Below are positions 50,930 through 61,944 of a stretch of 64,000 nt of DNA, one piece after another; positions within the stretch are counted from its first letter, which is position 1, and the number at the start of each line of letters is the position of its first letter. The notes under the pieces were generated by a model. That model ran no database searches, was not told the origin of the DNA, and was given only the letters and a program-made list of their open reading frames with translations. The stretch is taken from assembly GCA_012064415.1 (NCBI GenBank), contig SSNU01000052.1, positions 312,403 to 376,402 of the forward strand. The letters are read 5' to 3'. Position numbers and translations under genes: made by a program. Source of the stretch: Gyrodactylus bullatarudis. Lineage: Eukaryota; Platyhelminthes; Monogenea; Gyrodactylidea; Gyrodactylidae.

Positions 50930-51570
50930 GTGAAGTTGGGAATCTATGATTTTTACAGAAATCTCGATTTTTCATGAAGAATTCGAATTTGTTAAAGACT
51001 TTTTGGAATTCCACTCATATTGCTCACTTTTACCATTTGAAGAAAAAAATTCTGAAAAAAAAATATTTTAAAGAAAAATTCTCATTCGGCGCCAAAATCA
51101 CATATTTTCGAACTTTGAGCTGAAAATTTTTGTTGATTTTAAAGTTGGAAGTGAAAAATTTATTTTCAGGATCAAGATTAGATAATAAAGCTGATTGGAA
51201 CCGTCAAATTATCGACAGTTTCCCCATTTTCGAGAGATTTTGAATGATCGAAATTTCATTGATTTTCAAGTACTGAAAATGATCAAAAAATCGAAATTCC
51301 GCTCCCAAACGATAATGTGATTATGCATAAGATCAGAATCAGTTGAATTGATTTTCTTGTCTAATCTAAATCTTGAAAAAACTCAGCCTCCCACTTTCAA
51401 ATCAACAAAATTTTTCAGTTCAAAGTTCGAAAAAATGAGATTTTGGCGCCATATGGGAATTGGAAAAATGGCCATATTTTTCATACAAATTATTTTTTTT
51501 CAGAATTTTTTTCTTCAAATGGTAAAAGTGGGCAACATGAGTAGGATTGGAAAAAATCTTTGAATCTGAA
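50930..51570. repeat. Foldback element, family FB
   Basis: Left arm about 50937-51190 (TTGGGAATCTATGATTTTTA, CACTTTTACCATTTGAAG, GGCGCCAAAATC, TTCGAACTTTGAGCTG) and an inverted right arm about 51355-51570 (CAAAGTTCGAAAAAATGAG, TTTGGCGCCATA, CTTCAAATGGTAAAAGTG). Non-coding, able to form a long imperfect hairpin. Confidence 0.75.
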
Positions 51571-52132
51571 TAATCCTACTGATGAGTATCCAAACACTTA
51601 TTTCTCACACTCTTTTATTACTTCTACATTTCCATATTCTTATTCTTGCTATCTTTGATCCCCACTAAGCTATAAGCCCATAAATAAATCATGAATGTGA
51701 ATAAATTATTATCCACTGAATTCGCGTCAGAGAAATGTAAATCATTGAGGAATCTACAGAAGTGTAGGAAAGGATAAATCCATGTTTATTTCAATGCCCT
51801 TTCTACCTCCTAGACTACATGGGTAACCTTGCTTAGGAATTTATACCAAGTTTTTGTATTATCACGAAAAAAAACAAAGTTTCATACTGAAATATTTTCA
51901 TGGCTTTACCTCTGAGAGGTTTTAGATATAAATTTTTTTTGAAAAGGTTATGAAATTCCATAGAGATCAGATTTTGCATTGGTTTTATTATGGCTGTTTC
52001 TTCTGTTTGTGTACTTCTTATATTCTAATAGGGATTTTTAAAAAGAATACTGAAGAATTCAAGCAAGACATCCACACGGTATTCTAGTGTGAGAACTAAT
52101 TTGAAAATGGGAATTTATGGTATTAATTGGAC
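51571..52132. other. AT-rich stretch, no gene recognised
   Basis: No supported feature. Confidence 0.4.
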
Positions 52133-52492
52133 AAAAATTACTTGAATCACTCATCGATATGAAAAAACTACTCTTCAAGTATTTAAATATGATCCCACCA
52201 AATTTCGCTTCAAAATACCTTTCCATGCTTCAAGAATAGGATAAACAAAATTGTGAAAATATTTTTAATTTAGAACGTTTTTTATGGTTTTACATTTATA
52301 ATTATAAATTGAATTCACATTATTTCTTAACATAAAGTTCTAAAAATTACTTGAATCACTCATCGATATGAAAAAACTACTCTTCAAGTATTTAAATATG
52401 ATCCCACCAAATTTCGCTTCAAAATACCTTTCCATGCTTCAAGAATAGGATAAACAAAATTGTGAAAATATTTTTAATTTAGAACGTTTTTT
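52133..52492. repeat. Two 151-bp direct repeats, period 209 bp
   Basis: 52133-52283 and 52342-52492 are identical as far as I can read, beginning AAAAATTACTTGAATCACTC. A 58-bp spacer separates them. The spacer's end (GAATTCACATTATTTC, 52311-52345) recurs inverted at 52571-52616 and again near 53270-53300. A recent tandem duplication within an older inverted repeat. Confidence 0.85.
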
Positions 52493-53898
52493 CATCTATC
52501 AAAATTGTAACATTCATGAAAAATAAGAGAAATTTCCTTGAAAAAAATTTTTTTTAGGGATTTAAGTCATTTTTACAACTTTATGTAAAGAAATAATGTG
52601 AATTCAAGTTAAATTTATAAAAATTTGAATATTTTCACAGTTTTCAACACCAAGTTAAAAAGATGAAAGTTTGGCGCTAACTCAAGTGTTGGCATAATTT
52701 TCATGATAATTTTTTTCAGATTCATATCATAAAAAGTCTAGATCATATTCGAATTTTTTGAAAAAAAATTGAGAGCATTGTAAAATACATAAACTCACTA
52801 ACCTCATTTATATGAAAACTTGATGCTTTTCTGAACATTAATTCAAGTAGACTATCGTTGAAAACACTTGGAATTCATTTACTAAATTCTTGAAAGGGTC
52901 GGATCCACAAAAGTAATGAGTCCATGGATGCGGTAACGCCAATGCTTCTACCGACCCTTAAGTGAAGGAAATCTTTAACAAATCATAGAAAAACAGATTA
53001 TTGCGTTTTTTAAGTACTATAAATTGATATGAACTTGGGAATCTATGATTTTTACAGAAATCTCGATTTTTTCAACAAGAATTCGAATATGTCTAATCTT
53101 GATCCCGAAAAATCTCTAGAATAAGATGAACAAAAATGTGAAAATTTTCAAATTAAAAACCTTTTTTGAACGGTCAAAATTGTAATTTTCATAAAAAATA
53201 AGAGAAATTTCATTTTCAACTATAGAAAAAACAATAATTAATAGATTATTTTGGCAAATTTTTTCTAAGAAATAATGTGAATTCAAGTAAAAATTATAAA
53301 TTAAAAAAATTAAAAAAGTTTTAAATTGGAAAATTCTCACACTTTCGTTTATCTTTTTCGTCCAAGAAACTCTTTGCTTAGGTTCAAACCCTTCTACACC
53401 GGGCACTCTCTTCTTCTATGGGTTATGTTGATAAATTTCTTCATCAAGGTGTCAATAAACACACTCTTTTTTGGTTATAACTTGTAACCACAACATGAAT
53501 CTTTCATCTAAAATGAAATCATGATCATAAACATGAAAGACCGCCCTTTTCCTCAAATGAATTTGCACAAGATGTTTTCTATATGCAAGCAAAAGTATAT
53601 TTTCAATCATTATAAAGCAAAAATTTTAATATTATAAATGTGAAAAAGATATTTTTAGAATTATATACTACATTTATAGTCTGTTGGACAGGATATTTTA
53701 CAGATACAGATTTTGAGATTCTTAAATAACACAATGAGTGGAAAGCTAATCTATATTAACCCTGTCGAGACGATAAGTGAATCGAGAAATAGACTCAAAA
53801 CTGAGATAACACGATTCTAATGGGAACTCTATTCAATAAGGTTTCTATTGAATTTCCCAACTACTCATGATTGGAAAAGTAGAAAAAGGATATATTAA
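52493..53898. other. AT-rich stretch with FB-like and inverted repeats
   Basis: 53030-53110 repeats an FB arm end (CTTGGGAATCTATGATTTTT, ATCTCGATTTTTTCA). 53130-53300 resembles 52480-52630. No coding sequence supported. Confidence 0.45.
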
Positions 53899-53944
53899 CA
53901 CCAAATGTACATTTCTCAAAGGTTCATCAGTAGTGTCTCTTTGA
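53899..53944 (-). ncRNA. Hammerhead ribozyme of PLE-G (copy G2)
   Basis: Minus strand: UCAAAG (53944-53939), CACUA, CUGAUGA, AC, CUUUGA (53921-53916), GAAA, UGUACA, UU, UGGUG (53903-53899). Stem I CACUA/UGGUG keeps five pairs through one U-G. The upstream pair UCAAAG/CUUUGA is perfect and differs from G1 at paired positions on both sides, direct evidence that this helix is maintained. Stem III is again the loopless palindrome AUGUACAU. Confidence 0.85.
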
Positions 53945-54094
53945 TAATGATAAAAGTTAAAAGATGAATGAAAATAATAATTTACAAATTATGAAAGAAA
54001 TAGTAAAAGTTGACGAAAAATAGAATAAATGTAAGCTGAAAAAACACCAAAACTCTCCAATAAATAGCAACAGTGGAGAGAAAAGTGAAAAAGC

Positions 54095-55864
54095 TTACAT
54101 AGGCCAAGGTAGTTGAAGGTTATAGGAATAATTCTTTTGAACACATAAGTCTGGTTTATATAAATTTATGAAGAATTTCTCCTTCACCCAAACGTCTGTA
54201 CTGTCATCACTCGGGTTTTTGTATAAAATTGAAAAATTCGAAATTGAAGCCTCATGCCCTTCCTGTCTAAGATGCCTAGTTATCGCTGTATCTTTCTTAA
54301 GGTGATCGTTCCCTCTAGTTGACAACTTTCTGATTGTACGTCCTATATAAGAAGATCCGCAGTCACATTGAAATTTATAAATCAATAGAGTCTTCTCTTC
54401 AGGTCTCAGTAAATCTTTGTGAATCAAATTGAACAATCTCTGAGTTTTAAATACAATTTTCAATTGTATGTTGTTATAATGTTGATCGATGAGATTTGTC
54501 AACTTTCTCCTTAAATCATTACTAAAACCATCTCCTTTGAAATTAAGTTTCATGAAAATTGTGGTCTTCTCAACTTCATCTGTGTTTTCAACGACATCTC
54601 TATCGACTGGTAAGTTGATAAATTTGTCCACAAATTTATTGGGATACCCATTTTCCATTAAACACAACTTCAAATTCTCTATTTCCTTTGGAATTTCTTC
54701 TGGACTCGCTATCCTTCTTATCCTCTTACTCAATCCAATTACTAGACCAACTTTATGTGAAATAGGACTAAAACTAGCAAAATGCAGATATTTGCCATTG
54801 TCCGTCTTTTTCTTGAAGATGTTTCTTTGAATTGAGCCGTCATCTCTTCTAGTTAGTTTAACGTCTAGGAAACTCAGAAAATCATTAGATTCTTTTTCCA
54901 TAGTAAATTTAATATTAGAATGAAACGAATTCATCTTTAAGAAAAAGTCATCTGATGATACATTCGGTTTCATCAAAATAAAAGTGTCGTCCACATATCT
55001 GATGTACACATCAGTGAAAGAATTAATTGTTTCAGACATTTTATTGAGTTCTAACCAACCTAAAAAGATATCAGCTAAAAGAGGACCCAAAGCTATACCG
55101 TCTTTTTGGATAAACACTTTGTTTTGAAAAGATAGAGGAACATTTGTACAACAAATCCTGATAAGGTCTGTTATTGCCTTACTCTGCATTTCAAAACCGT
55201 TATGTTCATCGATAAAAGAACTGATGATAGTTAAAGTTTCTTCTATAGGCACATTAGGAAATAAAGAACTAATATCTAAAGAAATCATCTCTTTTGTACT
55301 TATGTTTAAATCCTTAACTTTTTCAACAAATGAAAATGTATCTCTTACAACATATTTAGAATAATGTTCATGGATTGGTTTCAATATATCAATCAACCAT
55401 TTAGCTAAATTATGTTGTGGACATGACGACATATCCAATATCGGCCGAATCGGGAAAATTTCAGGAACATCTCCCTCAACTATTTTATGAGTCTTAGGAT
55501 GTAAGTATAATCTACACATCCTGGTATGTTTTTTTGCTATAAAATCCCTAGTTCTATCGGAAATTATATCTCTATCAAATAACCCCTTAGCAATTCTATA
55601 CATGAAACGTTCCATGGATTCAATTTCTTTATAATATGAAGATCTATCTCTCCCAGTATTCTCAAATTTACTTTCATCCGAAAGGAAATCTAACCCTGCC
55701 TTATAATAATCATCCTTATACATAATTACTATACCTTTTCCATTGTCAGGTTTTGTTAAAAAAATACTTTCATTAGATTTTAGTTCTTTAAGTGCTTTAA
55801 AATGTTTATTAGTAAGTAAACTAGATTTTAATGGTTTACGATCAAAACTTCTATAAATAGTCAA
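54095..55864 (-). CDS. PLE family G reverse transcriptase/GIY-YIG endonuclease
   Basis: An open frame of 589 codons (no ATG; it opens at a TTG and probably continues from upstream, in-frame residues SQPWSSKLDLL preceding it). LTKPDNGKGIVIM (37-48), IRPILDMSSCPQH (139-151), palm A EMISLDISSLFPNVPI with D197, motif B, YIRYVDDTF (288-296), LSFLDVKL (330-337), then the GIY-YIG module FQCDCGSSYIGRT (498-510) with R and DHL following, ending LPWPM. Motif B reads DGIALGPLLADIF where the G1 copy has DGIAMGSPLSPLLADIF: four residues are deleted in a conserved RT block, so RT activity is doubtful. It ends right after the endonuclease, without the long tail of B. Confidence 0.92.
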   Translation of the reverse strand: MTIYRSFDRKPLKSSLLTNKHFKALKELKSNESIFLTKPDNGKGIVIMYKDDYYKAGLDFLSDESKFENTGRDRSSYYKEIESMERFMYRIAKGLFDRDIISDRTRDFIAKKHTRMCRLYLHPKTHKIVEGDVPEIFPIRPILDMSSCPQHNLAKWLIDILKPIHEHYSKYVVRDTFSFVEKVKDLNISTKEMISLDISSLFPNVPIEETLTIISSFIDEHNGFEMQSKAITDLIRICCTNVPLSFQNKVFIQKDGIALGPLLADIFLGWLELNKMSETINSFTDVYIRYVDDTFILMKPNVSSDDFFLKMNSFHSNIKFTMEKESNDFLSFLDVKLTRRDDGSIQRNIFKKKTDNGKYLHFASFSPISHKVGLVIGLSKRIRRIASPEEIPKEIENLKLCLMENGYPNKFVDKFINLPVDRDVVENTDEVEKTTIFMKLNFKGDGFSNDLRRKLTNLIDQHYNNIQLKIVFKTQRLFNLIHKDLLRPEEKTLLIYKFQCDCGSSYIGRTIRKLSTRGNDHLKKDTAITRHLRQEGHEASISNFSILYKNPSDDSTDVWVKEKFFINLYKPDLCVQKNYSYNLQLPWPM

Positions 55865-55947
55865 AAGATCAAGTTTGGATGACCATGGCTGAGAATTCTA
55901 ATATTGACCTAAGTTTTAATAAATTTTATTATAAAACTAATTTTAGA

Positions 55948-56370
55948 TCATTTTTCACTGATTCGGAGATCAAGTTTGAACTTCTCTGTATTAGAGTCAT
56001 CCTTGCGATTATTAGATAGACCCAGTTCATACATTAAACGTTCAAAGGCTGCTTTGTCTTCAATTTCATTCTTACGTTTGGGGATACAAAAATTTGGGCC
56101 AAGAGATAGGATTTCTTTTTGCTTCTTTGATAATTGAATATCTGTGAAGTTGAAGATTCCAGATTCATGAAAACGAAGACTTTTCCCAAATTCTTTGAAC
56201 AAAGATTCATATTTTTGGTTCATTAAAATTTCTCCTGATTCAACAAAGAATCGTAGCAAAGCATCATTGAATTCAGGGTCAATTTCTAAAAGCACCATTT
56301 TATTCGCGATGAAATTTAATAAAATTTGGGATCTTTCTTCTATAATCTCAAGTAAAATAATTATACGCAA
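55948..56370 (-). pseudogene. PLE-G N-terminal domain, separated by a frameshift
   Basis: Minus strand: LLEIIEERSQILLNFIANKM, FGKSLRFHESGIFNFTDIQL and SKKQKEILSLGPNFCIPKRK. L-S-L-G-P-x-F-x-x-P is the conserved N-terminal element of PLE proteins. It ends at a TGA at 55948 and the RT frame resumes about 30 codons later in another register, so one or two indels disrupt the ORF. Upstream sequence stops matching at about 56390, the 5' truncation point. Confidence 0.8.
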
Positions 56371-56604
56371 AAAAAGATTATCAGATCATTGAATGGATAA
56401 TATCCATTGGATATTAATCCTGCAGTTGATGATTAGAAATAAAAGGAATCTTGAGTCAATTTCACACTTGAGTAGCTCTAATATTTTATACCTTTTAGTC
56501 CTAAAAAGATTAGCCAATAAGAAATCATATACTTGCTATTTTGGCCATTGGGCCATTTTGGCATTTGTAATTGAATTTCACCATTTTTTATTTTATTAAT
56601 GAAT

Positions 56605-56874
56605 AATAATCACGAAATTCTTTCAGATTTGGATCAATTCGATCAGTTCCTACATTGAATCATGAATTTAGTTTCAACTAGAAAAAGGCAGAAATTCCAT
56701 CATCTCATTAACGAACTATTTTTAGACAGGAAGGATATCGTTAATTTTCCCTCCGAAAATATTGATGATAACCTATTGTTAGGGATCTTCTGTAACTGTT
56801 CCCTTCGTCTGTTTAATATCCACCCTTCTACATGGGATATGATTTACATTGCCTTTTCTCACTCAGTTAGATAA
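56605..56874 (+). other. Unassigned open frame with one stop
   Basis: MNNNHEILSDLDQFDQFLH-stop, then in the same frame MNLVSTRKRQKFHHLINELF and DDNLLLGIFCNCSLRLFN, ending HSVR. The first part resembles the small acidic/polar N-termini after ribozymes only loosely. I cannot assign it. It lies between PLE-G and the piggyBac element. Confidence 0.25.
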
Positions 56875-57015
56875 ATAATTTCAATTTTAAAATATTATGG
56901 TAATAATAATAACTAGAGCCTCAAAAAAGATTTAAGAATATGTAAAATATTTATTGTTTTTTAAGGTATTATTTTAATACTCTATTGCGAATTTACCAGA
57001 AAAATCTTAATAAAA

Positions 57016-57019
57016 TTAA
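57016..57019. repeat. TTAA target site, left, of piggyBac element
   Basis: TTAA directly precedes CCCTCGCCCT; the matching TTAA is at 58871-58874. Confidence 0.9.
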
Positions 57020-58870
57020 CCCTCGCCCTATACCGGGGTCCATATGGCCCCCAATCGATTTTGAAATTGAAATTTTGATTCTGTTTCAATAGTTAAGCAA
57101 ATATTATTTTTTACTAATCCCTAAGATACTATCAAAGAATAAATACATATCTTTTCTAATGTCATCCTGTGTTTATTTGCTTAAAAATATTATTTCCAAA
57201 AAAGCATGTCACTTTCTATCAGAGGGGTCCAGGTGAAAAAAGAAAACATTTGGCTAAAAAAAGGATTATATCAGTCATATCTTATCACATCTACTATTTT
57301 ATCAAATCATGACTAGCAAGCAGACGTTCCTGAGAGCCCTAGCATCTCCTTGTTTCTTGAATCTGATGCATCGTCGGATCCTGGTTATCAAAGTTCGAGT
57401 GATAGTGAAGAAGATGATTCATTAGAGTTTGAAGAAGATGACTTCGAGGATTCCGAACAATCTGATGAAATTCTTGATGTTTCTTTCGAACCTTCAATAA
57501 GCTCCAAAGATGGTCTTATTGAGTACTCTAAGGTACCACCAGTTCTGTCAAGAAATCTGAGTCATAATATATTCCGAAGCGTTCCTGGACTTACACAACA
57601 TTCAAGAGGCAAAGTATCCGAAAGAGAATTTTTCGAACTATTCATCGATCCAATGATGATAAAGGATATTGCAAAATTTAAAAATAAATACACTAAACTT
57701 CCTAAAAAATGTATTAGAGTTAAACCGGGCGGTAAGGACTTTTTGCCTGATTACTTATGAGTAGGAGTATGAAATTTATATTTTTTCAGAAACCAGTTGA
57801 CATTTTGCTTGACCATAAATGAGTTATTTTTCATTATTTCGAGCCGAAATTTCAGCATTGGCTTAATCTTTTCATGTTTTATCTTTATGCGAATTTTTAT
57901 TCAGTTTGCTTTAGCCAAAACAAAGTTAAAATTTTTTCGTTCAATCATCATGAAATTAGCACCAATCGACACAGAATAAAAAGTTATCTAGGCTCCTCAA
58001 ATTTAGGGCTAAAATATTATTTCATCTAAGATATATAAAGGTTCAAAGACGAGATTTTTGAGTCCTTTTTACTCTATTTTGTATACCCCCCACACCCAGT
58101 CCTCAAAAGTCCAAAAGAAAAGAATTGTTTTTGTTTGTACAGTAGAGTAAGCAAATCTCATGATGTGTGATTGCCGAAAAAAGGGGGTCTTTAGAACTTT
58201 TTACCCTAGGAGACCCCATATGGATGATGACGTCACCCAACATTAGTCTTGAATGGGAAAAATGAAAAAAACTTGAATCCAAAACTTTTTACAAAAATCT
58301 CGTCTTTGAACCTTTATATATCTTAGATGAAATAATATTTTAGCCCTAAATTTGAGGAGCCTAGATAACTTTTTATTCTGTGTCGATTGGTGCTAATTTC
58401 ATGATGATTGAACGAAAAAATTTTAACTTTGTTTTGGCTAAAGCAAACTGAATAAAAATTCGCATAAAGATAAAACATGAAAAGATTAAGCCAATGCTGA
58501 AATTTCGGCTCGAAATAATGAAAAATAACTCATTTATGGTCAAGCAAAATGTCAACTGGTTTCTGAAAAAATATAAATTTCATACTCCTACTCATAAGTA
58601 ATCAGGCAAAAAAGTCCTTACCGCCCGGTTTAACTCTAATACATTTTTTAGGAAGTTTAGTGTACATTGATTTCAAAAATTCAAATAAATCCAAAATCAC
58701 TTCGCAAGAAATTTACAAATGGCTCAGAATATCTATTTTTATTGGGGTCAAGAAACAGAGAAATAGAGAATTTTGGCAAGATCAAAAATGCTATCAATTT
58801 ATGAATAATATCAAGTCACATTCAAGATATTGCTATCTAATAAAATGGCCCGAAACAGAAAGGGCGAGGG
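57020..58870 (+). mobile_element. piggyBac element, deleted, with nested foldback insertion
   Basis: Terminal CCCTCGCCCT (57020-57029) and AGGGCGAGGG (58861-58870) flanked by TTAA on both sides: the piggyBac signature. Without the 973-bp foldback at 57690-58662 it is about 876 bp, too short for a full transposase, and only an N-terminal coding portion remains. It therefore depends on transposase from elsewhere. Confidence 0.92.
57690..58662. mobile_element. 973-bp foldback element with 371-bp arms
   Basis: Begins CACTAAACTTCCTAAAAAAT and ends in its reverse complement, flanked by TA (57688-57689 and 58663-58664). Arms 57690-58060 and 58292-58662 are nearly identical (a one-base difference in a T run), with a 231-bp single-copy centre. 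No protein is encoded; the identical 60-codon frames in both arms are a by-product. A TA duplication suggests mobilisation by a Tc1/mariner-type transposase. A transcript would fold into a very long hairpin. Confidence 0.92.
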
Positions 58871-58874
58871 TTAA
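58871..58874. repeat. TTAA target site, right, of piggyBac element
   Basis: TTAA follows AGGGCGAGGG. Confidence 0.9.
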
Positions 58875-60759
58875 GTAAATCGAATAAAAATTTAAAAGAT
58901 AAATTAATTCAAAAAATTGAGATAATTTAAGAATTATTATCTTCAAGGTTATTCTTGAGTTTAACAAGTTATTAAATCATTTCTCTACCTCAAAAACTCG
59001 TGATTGAGTTTATTGTAATCATGCGATAATAATGTAAACCTAATTGACATAAAGATGAGAATTTACTATTTTTACAAAAAACTCGATATTTTTCTCCGAA
59101 TTCACAGAATAAAATAATTTTTTGAATTCTATATGGCATGAGCTTAATACTTTTCGCTTTTTCTACTTTTGAACCCAAAATTTAATAAAATATTCTCTAC
59201 AAAATGACTTAATCATTCTTTTTTCATTATTAATGCGTGAAAGTCATCCTCCATTATGTCATTGTCCATTATCCCCACAATATCAAACGGACATGATAAA
59301 ACAACAAAATTAACCATGAATCCCCTCTTGATGATAACTTATCATTGATAAATATTACTATTTTTGAAGATAAAAATTAAGAAACTCATTGAATGGCCAA
59401 GATATTCCGGTTTTTATGATTGCGTAGTAAAAATTCATTGAAAGTTGAGCGGCGATTTGAAAAATTTTGGATTTTTAAAACGAATGACATAATGGAGAAT
59501 CATTTTCGACACATTCTTCAATACAAAATAATGCTTAGAATTGATGATTCTATCAGAAAAGTTGGTCCTAATATGAGGTTAAAAATTTCACCCTAGCATT
59601 TACATTAAAAGAATTAAGATAAAAGAAAGTATCTAAATTTCAAAAGCTTTTTCCCGAACTCTTATAAATCAAGTTTAATCATCGGCCAAATCATCAGCAA
59701 ACAAATAAAGGGTGTATTCAACACCACAAGTTTGATTTTCTTCTCATACTTGACTCTGAAAGAGATGATACATTTGAGCAGTATTCTCATAAAAAATATA
59801 TTTGCACTACATTTATTGATTCTTGTCAAAATATTTGTTCTCTTGATGAAAGTTTTTTTCTCAATTTAAAAGTTGTATCTTCATTTTTTTTAAATTAGAG
59901 ATACTCAAAGAAATTGAAGTTGTCGTTAAAGTTAATGAATATATCCCTTCTTTTATTCCTAAGGAAAGCAATTTTAAAATGATCAAAAGATGCCTTCTCA
60001 TAATTGCTAATTAGAATTTATAGTTAAGCCTGGGTAGAACGAGAGTAATTTGAAGATAACGTTACTTGGGGGAAATTTACCAATTATCAGTGTTTTCAAC
60101 AGATTAAGAAACTCTTTGATTCATTATACTAGCTTTACTAACTCGATACTTTCATCCACAAAAATAAATTGAGAGTCGAACATACCATCCGATAACAACC
60201 TAATTGCAATTTACTAGAAATTTATTTAAAAATCTCCAGATAATCGTAATCAGTAAACCGAATGAGTTTAAAATCTCACAATCAATGAGATATAAGAATC
60301 ACAAAAAGGATTCCAATTTGATAGAAATCAGGCCATATTTTGTATTTAAAAAAGGCGACAAAATTCAACATTATCAATGATTTTATTCATCTCAATTTTT
60401 TTAACATTAAAATTTCGGATCCACATAGGACAAAAATTTCGAATCTTGGAAAACTTGTCATTATCTAGAAATTGAAAAATTTTTATGGCTCGATTTCCTA
60501 CAATACTAATGGATAACTCTGAACTTCTTTGGCCTTGTATCAATTCTCTGAAATCAACAAAAATATTGATAATGTTGTTCGCTTGATACTTAACGAATAT
60601 TCAGTCACCATTTCGGCTTATGATTCTGAAAAACCTCTTTTGGCCACACTTTCACTTTTGAACCAATAATAAATCTCAAAGTTCAAAAAAAGAGATTTCT
60701 GCGTTAAATTGAAATTTGAAAAATTAGCATATGAGAAAGGCGATGCCTGATAATTGGAG
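58875..60759. other. AT-rich stretch, no firm gene
   Basis: 59050-59180 and 60640-60730 contain FB-like fragments. Around 59725-59890 a broken frame reads FDFLLILDSERDDTFEQYSH and SCQNICSLDESFFLNLK, which I cannot assign. Nothing else supported. Confidence 0.4.
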
Positions 60760-60804
60760 AAATAAGTACTTTATTTCAGGCATACTCGTCATTCTTTACA
60801 TGCC
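60760..60804 (-). ncRNA. Hammerhead-like motif, family H (copy H3), decayed
   Basis: Minus strand: GGCAU (60804-60800), AAUGACGAGU, AUGCC (60783-60779), U, GAAA (60777-60774), AUAAAGUACUUAU. The leading C of the core is lost. GGCAU/AUGCC and its spacing match H1, and a TATATAT stretch precedes it on the same strand. Confidence 0.5.
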
Positions 60805-60825
60805 ACTATATATACATATATAAAG

Positions 60826-61484
60826 CTAGTTAATATGAAGATGGGAATTTATGCTTTTTACAAAATTATGAATATTTTCACCAAGAAATCGAATTTGATT
60901 AAGATTTTTTGGAATCTAGATCGTGGGTTCCACTTTCAGGATCTGAAGAAAAAAAAATTTGAAAAAAATCAAATTTTAAGAAAGTAATGGCATATTTCAA
61001 ATCTAGCGATGACGCCAAATTCCCATTTTTTTGAACTTTGAGTTAATAATTTTTGTTGATTTAAAAGGGAGAAAGTGATCAAAAGTTGATTTTTAGGATC
61101 ACAATTAGTCAAAGAAACCGATTATGACTATGAAAATTTCAATGGACTCGCCAATTTCCAGAGATCTTGAATCATCAAAATTTCATCGATTTTCAAGCAG
61201 TGAAAATGCTCAAAAAATCAAAATTCGATTTTCACAAGAAGAGGGGCGGATTCTCAAAATCTGAATCAGCATATTTGATTTCTTTGACTAATCATGATCC
61301 ATCGCTAGATTTGAAATATGCCATTACTTTCTTAAAATTTGATTTTTTTCAAATTTTTTTTTCTTCAGATCCTGAAAGTGGAACCCACGATCTAGATTCC
61401 AAAAAATCTTAATCAAATTCGATTTCTTGGTGAAAATATTCATAATTTTGTAAAAAGCATAAATTCCCATCTTCATATTAATTA
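60826..61484. repeat. Foldback element, family FB, well-preserved arms
   Basis: The left arm, 60829-61009 (TTAATATGAAGATGGGAATT onward), matches the right arm 61300-61480 in inverted orientation with few differences, including GGAATCTAGATCGTGGGTTC/GAACCCACGATCTAGATTCC. A second, weaker inner palindrome fills the centre. TAG/TTAG flanks are ambiguous for a target duplication. Confidence 0.85.
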
Positions 61485-61498
61485 GGTGTAGATAAAAA

Positions 61499-61850
61499 AT
61501 GATCGTAAACATATCCACCATTAAAGAGGAAATTAATAATTATTATAATCACCTCAAGGACAATAATTTTCTCCAGTACATCATTTGGATTCCAAAAAAT
61601 CCAAAACATATTCGAATTCTTAATGAAAAAAATTATAGATTCTCAACTTCATATCAAAGAATTAAGAATATTTCTATTCTTAATCTGTCAAAGAAAAATT
61701 GTAAACTTGCTTATCACGCATGTAACTCATTGTTTTTCTACTAAGGAAGGAAATTTTCCTTATTTTGATAATTATAAAAACCTCATTAAAATATTGGAAA
61801 GGGAATTCCTAAGCTTAATGTCATTCAAGTTGAATATTTGAAATCTAATC
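61499..61850 (+). other. Unassigned open frame
   Basis: An 81-codon frame containing LQYIIWIPKNPKHIRILNEK and KNCKLAYHACNSLF. No family recognised. It could be a decayed LINE or PLE part, but I find no motif. Confidence 0.2.
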
Positions 61851-61944
61851 ACGATGAAAAATTCTTCAACAAGTGTACCAAAACAATCAATAGTTGAAAA
61901 TCTCCTGTAGTTTTCTATATATGATTGAAACTTTAGCCAATTAA

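Larger units (their letters stand above)
53850..56390 (-). mobile_element. PLE family G, near-complete but mutated copy
   Basis: Minus strand: N-terminal domain (56370-55948), RT and GIY-YIG (55864-54095), 3' sequence, ribozyme G2 and the start peptide MSSWEIQ (53863-53840 region). It is 5'-truncated at about 56390. The 3' half is colinear with 1237-2560. It is the fullest G copy in the window. Confidence 0.88.
57323..58875 (+). pseudogene. piggyBac transposase N-terminal part, split by insertion
   Basis: First part (57323-57689): VPESPSISLFLESDASSDPG, an acidic SDSEEDDSLEFEEDDFED stretch typical of piggyBac N-termini, then SEREFFELFIDPMMIKDIAK. The second part resumes at 58663: DFKNSNKSKITSQEIYKWLR and ISIFIGVKKQRNREFWQD, the start of the DDE_Tnp_1_7 domain. 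If the foldback and one TA are removed, the reading frame joins exactly (…KFKNKY|IDFKNS…). It ends within the right terminus, so the DDD catalytic core is deleted. Confidence 0.85.

Noticed and set aside
57797..58555. Identical 60-codon frames on opposite strands
   Set aside because: They are a consequence of the perfect foldback arms and have no coding features.
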